Positions 39,371 to 46,355 of a DNA stretch of 60,197 nt are shown piece after piece. The stretch comes from Phytoactinopolyspora halotolerans (GTDB taxonomy: Bacteria > Actinomycetota > Actinomycetes > Jiangellales > Jiangellaceae): the NCBI RefSeq assembly GCF_010550675.1, contig NZ_JAAGOA010000017.1:111973-172169 (forward strand), read 5' to 3'. Positions within the stretch are counted from its first letter, which is position 1; the number at the start of each line of letters is the position of its first letter. The notes beneath the pieces were generated by a model. It did not search any database. It worked only from the letters and a program-made list of their open reading frames with translations, and was not told where the DNA came from. A program made the translations under genes and the position numbers.

Positions 39371-40363
39371 TTCCGGGTCCCCCAGCTCGGCGATGAGCCG
39401 CCGGTAGGTCTCGAAAGCCGGCTTCGGCGTGTAGTCGTCCCACATGAGTCCGAACTGGTCGAAGAGATCGTCGCCGGCGCTGTCCGCATCCCGCAGTGCG
39501 AAGTGTGTGTATCCGGTGACGTTCAACTCGACGCGATGCGCATGCAGGGCCCGGACGACGCGCTCCAGCACGGAGGCCTGACGTCGCGGCGAGCGTCCAG
39601 GGCCGGTCGGCCAGCCGTGCTCGGTGACGATGATCGGCACGCCGGCGCCGAGCCCGGCGGCCGGCATCTCGACATCGCGGAGCCAGCGGACCGCCTCGAC
39701 CATCGCGTCTCCGGCGTCACCGGGGCTACCGTCGTCGGCGACCGGGTGGTCCCAGACGTCCGGAAAGCAGTCCAGCCCCACGAAGTCGACCGCGGCCGTC
39801 CACCTCCGGCCGCCCAGCTCGCCGACGCGGGCGAAGAAATCGTCGCCGTGCGCCGGCGGGGTGACGTTGAACCCGACGCGTATCTCGGCATCGCTGAGGC
39901 CCTCTGCCGCGTCGTGGGCGGCGAGCACCCCGGCCACCAGCGCCTCCCGGACCCGCGGGAAGTCCCCGTCCAGCCCGTACCCGCCGGTCACGTTGGCCTC
40001 CTCCGTCACCTGCAGGGTGTCCAACAGGTGCCCGTGACTGTTCACCAGCCGGCGGATGTGCTCGGCGAATCCGTCGACGTCGCCCTGCTCGGACTGGAAC
40101 TGGACGACGAGATCGAGGCGTCGCCGGCCGTGCACGTGACGGGCGAAGGCGGGCGGCGTGAGGTGATCGGCGGTCTGATCGCACGGCGCGCCGTGGTACT
40201 CGGCGTAGACCCGGATGCGGAACGGGCATCGAGTGCCGCTGGTCAGCATCGTCAGCGCGTGCTCCGTCCGATCCGGATCATCCGGGGAGACCGGGTCGGT
40301 GGCGGACGCGCCCGACGGGAAGATGCCGAACATCAGTGGCGTATGCGGGGATGCGGGGGTCAC
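39356..40363 (-). CDS. Putative TIM-barrel glycoside hydrolase, unassigned family
   Basis: 335 residues. VTEEANVTGGYG near 120 and VTEHGWPTGPGRS near 247 give two Glu at strand ends, as in clan GH-A retaining enzymes (acid/base and nucleophile). FALRDADS and WDDYTPKPAFETYRRL at the end resemble the last barrel strand and helix. No signal peptide. The GTG at 40363 follows GGAGGAG closely. The gene is downstream of the dioxygenase gene on the same strand but separated by its own operator-like site. Confidence 0.65.
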   Translation of the reverse strand: MTPASPHTPLMFGIFPSGASATDPVSPDDPDRTEHALTMLTSGTRCPFRIRVYAEYHGAPCDQTADHLTPPAFARHVHGRRRLDLVVQFQSEQGDVDGFAEHIRRLVNSHGHLLDTLQVTEEANVTGGYGLDGDFPRVREALVAGVLAAHDAAEGLSDAEIRVGFNVTPPAHGDDFFARVGELGGRRWTAAVDFVGLDCFPDVWDHPVADDGSPGDAGDAMVEAVRWLRDVEMPAAGLGAGVPIIVTEHGWPTGPGRSPRRQASVLERVVRALHAHRVELNVTGYTHFALRDADSAGDDLFDQFGLMWDDYTPKPAFETYRRLIAELGDPESHHR

Positions 40364-40403
40364 GTCTCTCCTCCAGATCGGTTCCGGCCGGCGAAACTGG
40401 AGG

Positions 40404-40417
40404 TTAGTTGGTACTAA
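40404..40417 (-). promoter_or_regulatory. Operator-like inverted repeat upstream of the glycosidase
   Basis: TTAGT and ACTAA form perfect 5-bp arms around TGGT (40404-40417), 41 nt upstream of the glycosidase start. The region is AT-rich compared with its surroundings. The cognate regulator is not identified. Confidence 0.4.
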
Positions 40418-40424
40418 AAGGACG

Positions 40425-41306
40425 TCAAGTCACCTGGAATGAGCGCTTCGACAGGCCCATCATGTATCCCTCGATGGTGGTCTGTACCGGCCGCTCCGGT
40501 TCGGTGGCGGCGCCGAGCGTGATGAACAGCGGCACGTAGTGGTCGACCGTGGGATGCGCGTGCGGCATGCCGGGTGCCCGGTGCCGGTACGAGGCGAGTG
40601 TCTCGACGTCGCCGCGGGCGAGCGCGTCCGCGGCCCATGCGTCGAAGTCCGCGGACCACGCCGGTGCGGTGTTGTACAGCGCCATCTCGCGGGTGATGAA
40701 CGGCAGGCCGTGCGTCATGAAGCCGGAGCCGATGACCAGCACGCCTTCCTCGCGCAGCGGCCGCAGCCTCCGACCGAGATCCATCAGAGTGTCGGGCTCG
40801 TGCGTCGGCATGCTCAGCTGCAGCACCGGCACGTCCGCCAGCGGGTACATGACCTTCAGCGGCACCCAGGCGCCGTGATCGAGCCCGCGGCTGCCGTGTT
40901 CGTGAACCGGCTCCTTGTCCGGCATGAGTGCGGCCACCCGCCGAGCCAGTGCGGTGGCGTCGGGCGTGGGATAGGTCATCTCGTAATAGCGCTGGTGGAA
41001 GCCACCGAAGTCGTAGACCAGCGGTGTGCGGGCCGCGGCGGCGGAGAGCGACAGCGGTGCGGACTCCCAGTGTGCGCTCACGATCAGAATGCCGCGCGGC
41101 TTCGGCAGCGTCTGCGACCAGGCGAACAGCTCCTTGATCCACGGGGCGTCGTCGAACAGCGGTGGTGCGCCGTGACTGATGTACAGCGCGGGGAGCGCGC
41201 CGTCGTCCGGCGTCCACCCGCGCTGTGCGCGACTGACGGGCGCGGCGTCGACGACGAACTCGTCGAACGCCCCGCCGGGGATCGTGGGGGTGAGCGGCGA
41301 CTCCAT
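40425..41306 (-). CDS. LigB/DODA-type extradiol ring-opening dioxygenase
   Basis: 293 residues, the usual length for 4,5-DOPA-dioxygenase/YgiD-like enzymes that open catechol rings using a metal. Likely metal ligands are His45 (ISHGAPP) and His79 (VSAHWES), with DHGAWVPLK and DHYVPLF as further family motifs. ATG 41306 is preceded by AAGGAGACG. The physiological phenol is unknown. A TTGAAGCTTCAA palindrome sits in the promoter region. Confidence 0.9.
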   Translation of the reverse strand: MESPLTPTIPGGAFDEFVVDAAPVSRAQRGWTPDDGALPALYISHGAPPLFDDAPWIKELFAWSQTLPKPRGILIVSAHWESAPLSLSAAAARTPLVYDFGGFHQRYYEMTYPTPDATALARRVAALMPDKEPVHEHGSRGLDHGAWVPLKVMYPLADVPVLQLSMPTHEPDTLMDLGRRLRPLREEGVLVIGSGFMTHGLPFITREMALYNTAPAWSADFDAWAADALARGDVETLASYRHRAPGMPHAHPTVDHYVPLFITLGAATEPERPVQTTIEGYMMGLSKRSFQVT

Positions 41307-41342
41307 GGCCCGTCTCCTTCTCTGCTCGCTCTGCCCCTGCCG

Positions 41343-41379
41343 ACGTCCAGGGCCGGCGTCGAGCGTCCAGGGCCGGCGT
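41343..41379. repeat. Short direct repeat in dioxygenase leader
   Basis: CGTCCAGGGCCGGCGTC occurs at 41343-41359 and 41363-41379, a 20-bp period. It is in the untranslated leader of the dioxygenase gene. No function assigned. Confidence 0.6.
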
Positions 41380-41439
41380 CCGGCACCGACGCCCTGGTGC
41401 TGCGGTCTGGCGCCGACGGCCGTCGGTGGAAGGCTTCAC

Positions 41440-41451
41440 TTGAAGCTTCAA
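41440..41451. promoter_or_regulatory. Perfect palindrome TTGAAGCTTCAA, probable operator
   Basis: A 12-bp perfect palindrome lies about 135 nt upstream of the dioxygenase start. On the reverse strand TATTAT (near 41462-41457) can serve as the -10, putting the palindrome at the transcription start. It resembles MarR-type sites and shares TTGA/TCAA arms with the site at 45684-45699. Confidence 0.5.
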
Positions 41452-41489
41452 CTAAATAATAGATCCGCTCGTTGCGCTGCGCAACGTCT

Positions 41490-41699
41490 GCCTCGTCGTC
41501 CAAGTGGACTCGCGTGCTTTCCTTGATTTCTCCGGGCGCTCCGGCGCGTACCGAACGGTGACGCGCTCGTCACGCGGAGCTGGGCTGGAAGGTCTTTCCG
41601 GTCGCGCCGTCGAGGATCCGCAGGGAGCCGGGCCGGGTACTCGCTGAAATCGAGGCGGCGTGTCTCGCTGTGGTCGCCCGCACCGCGCGGCGTGCGTGA
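41490..41699 (+). pseudogene. 3' remnant of a DUF559-like gene
   Basis: This stretch aligns with the last 210 nt of the gene at 41861-42961 (offset about 1262), for example the shared CGCCGTCGAGGATCCGCAGG. It would encode VVQVDSRAF and then, after a 1-nt insertion, PARTER, a stop (CGA to TGA), RARHAELGWKVFPVAPSRIR and so on, to a TGA at 41697. It has one frameshift and one nonsense change and no 5' part. The same type of hairpin follows both copies. Confidence 0.85.
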
Positions 41700-41745
41700 T
41701 CATGTGCCGCTTTTAGTCCTACTGGGGGCCAAAAGCGGTACATGA
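41700..41745. terminator. TGATCAT hairpin 6, after the DUF559-like remnant
   Basis: 41700-41719 pairs with 41727-41745 over about 18 bp with two mismatches. The preceding TGATCAT (41697-41703) contains the remnant's stop codon. The sequence (ATGTGCCGCTTTTAG) is closely related to hairpin 7. Confidence 0.7.
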
Positions 41746-41860
41746 CCGGCCGCGACGGTGCTCGCTCTGCACCGGTCGGCGCGGTGAGCCCGAGCGTGCC
41801 GGGTTCGCCCATGGTGAAGTCGCCTGAACCGGGCGACGGGTACGGCGAAGATGCGGGGTC

Positions 41861-42961
41861 ATGGTCGATCATGATCAACTCGCTCGCATCCTGTGGCTGC
41901 AGGACGGTCTCATTACCCGGAAGCAGGCACTTGCTGTCGGTATGTCCGCCAAAGCGATCCGGTACGCGTTGCGCGACGGCGGCCCGTGGCAGGTGGTGCT
42001 TCGCGGCGTCTATGCGACGTTCACCGGACCGCTCGGTGACCTGCATCGATTACGCGCCGCAACGTTGCATGCGGGTGCTGACTCGCGCGTCACGCACGCG
42101 TGGGCCTGCTGGATGGCCGGGTTGAGTTACGGGCCGCAGCGAGCCGACGTCATCGTCCTCCAGATTCCGCGCACGTCGCGGGCTCGGCCGACCGGCTTCG
42201 TCGAGTTGACGCATCGGAGCTACGACGCCACCCAGTACGACGAGTGGGTCGACCCGGCCATGGCCCGCGACGTCGGGCGTCTGATCGGCATGTCGTACGA
42301 GCCTTCCGACGCTCTGGCGGGTGCGGCGCGCCCTGGTGTCATCCGCATGGTGCCGGTCGCCCGTGCGGTGATAGACACGCTGACCAAGGTGCGCTGGCTG
42401 CCGGTCGATTGGCAGATGGATTGCAGGCACGACGAAGGTTGCCCGCAGTGTTGGCGCGGTGTAACGCATCGGGCCAGCGCAGTGCGGAACACGCGCGCGC
42501 TGATGTGCGAAGCGGTGCAGCGTAACAAGTGCACCGTCGACGAGTTAGCTGCGGAACTGAGCACGACCCGACGCATTGACACAGCCATCGTGCGTTCGGT
42601 GCTGGGCGATCTGGCCGCTGGGTGCCGGTCCGCTCCCGAATGCGAGCTCCGGGATCTGGTCGCGACCAGCGCGATCCTCCCGCAGCCACGCTGGAACCGG
42701 GTGCTTCCCGGTGCCCGTGGCATCTATCCCGACGCCTGCTGGCCGGAGGCGCGCCTCGTCGTCGAGGTGGATTCGCGGGCGTTCCATGGTTTCGGTGATG
42801 CGCCGGCGCGTACCGAACGGCGACGGGCTCGCTATGCGGAGTTGGGCTGGACCGTGTTCCCGGTTGCGCCGTCGAGGATCCGCAGGGAGCCGGACCGAGT
42901 GCTCGCTGAAATCGAGGCGGCGTACCTCGCGGGCGTCGCGCGGAACACGCGGCACGCTTGA
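41861..42961 (+). CDS. AbiEi-type winged-helix plus DUF559 endonuclease-like protein
   Basis: 366 residues from ATG 41861. The N-terminus (LARILWLQDGLITRKQALAV) and LRGVYATFTG resemble the winged helix of AbiEi-family antitoxins. The C-terminus is a DUF559/Vsr-like nuclease fold: LVVEVDSRAFHG (Glu302, Asp304, His309), an Arg-rich helix, then LGWTVFPVAPSRIR. Cys-containing DCRHDEGCPQC near 187-197 may bind zinc. Members are multi-copy in actinobacteria with unknown function. No toxin gene is adjacent. A decayed paralogue lies just upstream and hairpin 7 starts at the stop. Confidence 0.8.
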   Translation: MVDHDQLARILWLQDGLITRKQALAVGMSAKAIRYALRDGGPWQVVLRGVYATFTGPLGDLHRLRAATLHAGADSRVTHAWACWMAGLSYGPQRADVIVLQIPRTSRARPTGFVELTHRSYDATQYDEWVDPAMARDVGRLIGMSYEPSDALAGAARPGVIRMVPVARAVIDTLTKVRWLPVDWQMDCRHDEGCPQCWRGVTHRASAVRNTRALMCEAVQRNKCTVDELAAELSTTRRIDTAIVRSVLGDLAAGCRSAPECELRDLVATSAILPQPRWNRVLPGARGIYPDACWPEARLVVEVDSRAFHGFGDAPARTERRRARYAELGWTVFPVAPSRIRREPDRVLAEIEAAYLAGVARNTRHA

Positions 42962-43007
42962 TCATGTACCGGTTTTAGCCCCGATGAGGGCCAAAACCGG
43001 TACATGA
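42962..43007. terminator. TGATCAT hairpin 7, directly at the DUF559-like stop
   Basis: 42962-42981 pairs with 42988-43007 with one mismatch and a 6-nt loop. The stop TGA (42959-42961) is the first part of TGATCAT. The stem (ATGTACCGGTTTTAGCCC) is a close relative of hairpin 6. It also lies at the end of the convergent MarR gene. Confidence 0.75.
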
Positions 43008-43016
43008 CAGCGGGCG

Positions 43017-43520
43017 TCAGAGGCGGCGAGGCGCGCGCAGCGACAGTGAGACGTCGCGCAGAGCGTCAGCCGCGGCGCGGGCCGTCGCCGGCGGGACCGT
43101 CGTCATCGCGTCGACCTGGGCCTGGGTGGCGCCTCGTACCGCATCGCGTGCCTTCTCCAGGCCGGCGGCGGTCAGTTCGACGTGTCTGCCGCGGGCATCG
43201 TCCGGGTCGGGCGTGCGACGGATGAGTCCTGCTGTCTCCAGGCGCAGCAGGACGTTGCTGATACCGCCGCTGGTCAGCACGAGGTCGCGGGCGAGATCGC
43301 GGGGCTTGCGGCGGTACGGTTCGCCGGCTCGGCGCAGTGCCGCCAAGACCTCGAATTCGGCATGGGTCAGGTTCAGCTCGTCGAGTATGCCTTGCACCGC
43401 ATCCTGGAAGAGCCGTCCGATGAGGCCGATCCGTTTGGCGAGTTCGACCGTCAGGAGCTCGGTGTCGGTGAGGTCGTCGGGAATGGTCGCGATGAGCCTG
43501 TCGACCTCGTCTTCCTGCAT
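43017..43520 (-). CDS. MarR-family regulator 1
   Basis: 167 residues with the MarR winged helix: LNLTHAEFEVLAALRRAG, LARDLVLTSGGISNVLLRLE, GLIRRTPDPDDARGRHVELT (parts). It is divergent from the amidohydrolase gene with 61 nt between, holding overlapping inverted repeats. It probably represses the amidohydrolase and itself, responding to a small aromatic or heterocyclic ligand (inference). Confidence 0.9.
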   Translation of the reverse strand: MQEDEVDRLIATIPDDLTDTELLTVELAKRIGLIGRLFQDAVQGILDELNLTHAEFEVLAALRRAGEPYRRKPRDLARDLVLTSGGISNVLLRLETAGLIRRTPDPDDARGRHVELTAAGLEKARDAVRGATQAQVDAMTTVPPATARAAADALRDVSLSLRAPRRL

Positions 43521-43545
43521 GCCGGAAGTGTATATCGCTCAACCT

Positions 43546-43577
43546 ATAGCTTTTTGAAAAGCTTTTAACTAAGCTAT
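43546..43577. promoter_or_regulatory. Divergent operator region for MarR 1 and amidohydrolase
   Basis: AGCTTTT (43548-43554) and AAAAGCT (43557-43563) are perfect 7-bp arms with a 2-nt centre. A wider pair, ATAGCTT (43546) and AAGCTAT (43571-43577), overlaps it. No ribosome site precedes the amidohydrolase ATG at 43582, and a TAACTA element at 43565 could serve a leaderless message. Confidence 0.6.
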
Positions 43578-43581
43578 CCGC

Positions 43582-44859
43582 ATGCTTCTCATTCGCAACG
43601 GTCACGTCATCGACACCGAACCCGAACCGCATGCCCGCCCGGACACCGATATCCTCATCGCCGACGACGGCACCATCGCCGCCGTCGGACCCGCGCTGGA
43701 CGCCCCTGCTCACGCGGACGTCATCGACGCCGTCAACCGGATCGTCCTTCCGGGCTTCGTCGACACACACCGGCACGTCTGGCAGTCCGCGCTGCGGGTG
43801 GTGCTGGCCGACGGCTTCATGGGCGAGTACTTCGCCCGCGTGCTGGGTGAGCTTGGCCCTCGTTACACCTCGCGGCACATGCGCACCGCGGAGCTCGCCG
43901 GAGCGTTCGAATGCCTCGACTCCGGCATCACGACCGTGGTCGACTTCTCTCAGCCGGGCCTGACGTCCGAACGCGCCCACGCCGCTGTGGACGGGCTGCG
44001 CCTAGCCGGTATCAGAGCCGTCTTCGGCGTCGACGGCAGGGGCGACCACGAGCAGGCGGAACGGTTGCGCGAGATCCGCGACGCGTACGAGTCGGACCTG
44101 CTCACCATCGCTCTGGCCAGTCTCGCGCCGGATCATGGCGGCGACGAGCGAGCCCGCCGGGACTGGGACGTCGCGAGGGAGCTGGGGCTGCGCGTCATGG
44201 TTCACCTGGGTTCGTCGCTCGAGGGCTTCGAGCGGCTGGGACTGCTCGCGCCGGGCACGCTGTACGTGCACGCGATCGGGCTGCCGGACGACGGATTCAC
44301 GCGGATCGCCGAGACCGGAGGTGCGGTATCCGTCTGCCCCACCATCGAAGGCGGAATGGCGCAGGGTTTCCCGGTGACCGAGCGGGCGCTCACGGCCGGC
44401 GCGCCGACCGGCTTGGGCGCGGACGCGGTGACGAACGGCCCGGGAGACATGTTCAGCCTGATGCGCACGGCGTACGCGTTCGCGCGGGTGGCCGGATCGG
44501 GCCGCGTCTCCACGGCGGACATCCTCCGGATGGCGACCCTCGACGGCGCGGTTGCTTCCGGGCTCGGGGATACCGTCGGGTCGCTCCGGCCGGGTAAGCA
44601 GGCCGATATCGTCCTGCTGCGGACGGACCGGCCGGCGATGGCGGCGGCGCACGATCCGATCGCGGCGGTGGTGCACTGCGCGGACACCTCCGCGGTGGAC
44701 ACGGTGCTGGTGGCCGGTCGAGTGGTCAAACGTGGCGGTGCTCTCACGCACGTCGACGCCACTCGGGTGGTCGCCGACCTGCGGACGGTGGCGGACGAAC
44801 TGGTCGCGGCCGATACCGTGGATGATGCTGCGGCCGATGCCGCGGCGGAGGCGCGGTAG
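43582..44859 (+). CDS. Amidohydrolase-family deaminase/hydrolase
   Basis: 425 residues of the cytosine-deaminase/chlorohydrolase-like group. Metal ligands: HxH His63 and His65 (FVDTHRHVWQ), His in MVHLGSS, His in YVHAIGLPD, and Asp in LGADAVTN. C-terminal GLGDTVGSLRPGKQADIVLL closes the composite beta domain. It would hydrolyse or deaminate a cyclic nitrogen compound. It is regulated divergently by MarR 1. Substrate not predictable from sequence. Confidence 0.9.
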   Translation: MLLIRNGHVIDTEPEPHARPDTDILIADDGTIAAVGPALDAPAHADVIDAVNRIVLPGFVDTHRHVWQSALRVVLADGFMGEYFARVLGELGPRYTSRHMRTAELAGAFECLDSGITTVVDFSQPGLTSERAHAAVDGLRLAGIRAVFGVDGRGDHEQAERLREIRDAYESDLLTIALASLAPDHGGDERARRDWDVARELGLRVMVHLGSSLEGFERLGLLAPGTLYVHAIGLPDDGFTRIAETGGAVSVCPTIEGGMAQGFPVTERALTAGAPTGLGADAVTNGPGDMFSLMRTAYAFARVAGSGRVSTADILRMATLDGAVASGLGDTVGSLRPGKQADIVLLRTDRPAMAAAHDPIAAVVHCADTSAVDTVLVAGRVVKRGGALTHVDATRVVADLRTVADELVAADTVDDAAADAAAEAR

Positions 44860-44880
44860 CCGAAGAATCCGGTGCCTACG

Positions 44881-45654
44881 ATGGCGTCCATGCATGTATC
44901 AGACGGTGGGCGTGACCTCTGCGTCGAGCCGGATCTGTATGCCGAGCCGCTGGCGTATCCGGGGACGCCGGCGCGCGCCGACGGACTCCTGGTCGACGGG
45001 CGTTTCACCGAGGTCGAACCGGCGGAACTGGAGCCGGCGTTGCGCCGGTTCCGTGTGGCCGGGCTGGGCGAGCGGCGTCCCGTGATCGCGGTCGGGTCGA
45101 ACGCGTCGCCCGGGCAGCTCTGGCGGAAGCTGCGGGGAAAGGCCGGCGGCCGGCTTGTGCTGCCGATCACGCTCGTCGAGGTGGTCGGTGTGGTCGCCGG
45201 CGTATCGGCCCATGTCAGCCGCCCTGGTTATCTGCCGGCGACGCCGGTGGTGGCACCGGGGCGACGGTCGACGTTCCCGGCGATCTGGCTGGACGCGCAG
45301 CAGCTGCCGGTGATGGATGCGACGGAGCCGAATTATGATCGCGTCCCGCTCCCGACCGCGGCATGCGAGCCGGTGGCCGCCGAGGTCGGAGCGGCCGTGA
45401 CCTGCCCGTTCGAGGTCTATGCGACCCGGCACGGACACCTGGTCGATCCGTCCGGCTCGCCGCTGCCGGTCCGCCCGCAACCGCAGCTGCTCAGCGGTTT
45501 GCTCGCGGAGTCCCCCGCACTCCGCGAGCTCGCGGGCCCGGCACCGGGCGTGTTCGTGGCCGTGATGCGCGCCGATCCCGCGGCGAGATCCCGCGCCCGC
45601 CAGATCTTCCACGACGAGCGGCGAGTTCGCCGTGGCGCAGTCTACCGTGCGTAA
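44881..45654 (+). CDS. Hypothetical protein with gamma-glutamylcyclotransferase-like motif
   Basis: About 257 residues. The motif VIAVGSNASPGQLWRKL near 66-82 resembles the YGSNLxPxxL loop of gamma-glutamylcyclotransferase-fold proteins, and FEVYATRHGHLVDPSG follows later. The rest has no recognised domain. ATG 44881 was chosen; ATG 44890 and GTG 44872 are in frame. It lies 21 nt after the amidohydrolase, so the two may share a transcript. The stop is followed by TCATGTGTACC, reminiscent of hairpin 7. Confidence 0.55.
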   Translation: MASMHVSDGGRDLCVEPDLYAEPLAYPGTPARADGLLVDGRFTEVEPAELEPALRRFRVAGLGERRPVIAVGSNASPGQLWRKLRGKAGGRLVLPITLVEVVGVVAGVSAHVSRPGYLPATPVVAPGRRSTFPAIWLDAQQLPVMDATEPNYDRVPLPTAACEPVAAEVGAAVTCPFEVYATRHGHLVDPSGSPLPVRPQPQLLSGLLAESPALRELAGPAPGVFVAVMRADPAARSRARQIFHDERRVRRGAVYRA

Positions 45655-45683
45655 TCATGTGTACCAGAACGGTTCCCTGGCGG

Positions 45684-45709
45684 GCTTGACGTTTCAAGCT
45701 CATTAGAAT
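45684..45709 (+). promoter_or_regulatory. Operator and -10 for MarR 2, probable leaderless start
   Basis: GCTTGA (45684-45689) and TCAAGC (45694-45699) are inverted repeats with a 4-nt centre. TAGAAT at 45704-45709 fits a -10 placed so that transcription begins at or next to the ATG at 45716. There is no ribosome site. The palindrome implies autoregulation. Confidence 0.5.
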
Positions 45710-45715
45710 CGACCG

Positions 45716-46303
45716 ATGATGAGCGGCGACCACAGCATGCCGTCGGCGGTCGGCTCCGCCGGGGCCACGTCCTCGGACGACGACCGTGCGGAACCACGAT
45801 GGCTCACCGCAGACGAGCAGGACGCGTGGCGAGCGCTCGTGGGCGTGGTGATCTTGCTTCCGGCCGCCCTCGATGCGCAGCTGCAGCGGGACGCCGGCCT
45901 CAGCCATTTCGAGTACGCCGTCATGGCCGCGCTGTCTGAGACACCCGGCCGACGACGGTGTATGAGTGAGCTGGCGGAGTTGGCGAACGGTTCGCTGTCC
46001 CGGCTCTCGCACGTGGTCAAGCGGTTGGAGCGCCGCGGCTGGGTTCGCCGTGAGTCGCGTCCCGAGGACGGCCGCTACACCGACGCCATCCTCACCGACG
46101 CCGGCATGGACACGGTCCGGGCAAGCGCTCCCGGACATGTCGACGCCGTGCGGCGCCTCGTCTTCGACGGACTCAGTGAGGACCAGGTGCGGCAGTTGCG
46201 CGACATCGGCCGCAGCATCCACCGCCGGCTCAGCCCGCACGGCATGATGGCCGAACGAGGCGCACCCCCGGCCGCGGACTCGCCGGAAGCGGAGCGCCGG
46301 TAA
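45716..46303 (+). CDS. MarR-family regulator 2
   Basis: 195 residues. The winged helix shows LSHFEYAVMAALSETPG, MSELAELANGSLSRLSHVVKRLERRGWVRR (parts) and EDGRYTDAILTDAG. N- and C-terminal tails are Ala/Ser/Pro-rich and probably disordered. The palindrome in its promoter resembles that of the dioxygenase gene, making the dioxygenase a possible target. Confidence 0.9.
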   Translation: MMSGDHSMPSAVGSAGATSSDDDRAEPRWLTADEQDAWRALVGVVILLPAALDAQLQRDAGLSHFEYAVMAALSETPGRRRCMSELAELANGSLSRLSHVVKRLERRGWVRRESRPEDGRYTDAILTDAGMDTVRASAPGHVDAVRRLVFDGLSEDQVRQLRDIGRSIHRRLSPHGMMAERGAPPAADSPEAERR

Positions 46304-46304
46304 C

Positions 46305-46340
46305 GGTGCCGGCAGCGGCGCCGGCAGCGGTGTCGGCAGC
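46305..46340. repeat. 12-bp tandem repeat, three units
   Basis: GGTGCCGGCAGC-type units begin at 46305, 46317 and 46329. They fill most of the 52-nt gap between the convergent MarR 2 and lipoprotein genes. Confidence 0.75.
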
Positions 46341-46355
46341 GGCACGAGGCCGCGA

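Noticed and set aside
45652-45680. An eighth TGATCAT-type hairpin after the cyclotransferase-like gene
   Set aside because: Only TAATCATGTGTACC resembles the family; the matching right arm is missing, so it is at most a decayed relic.
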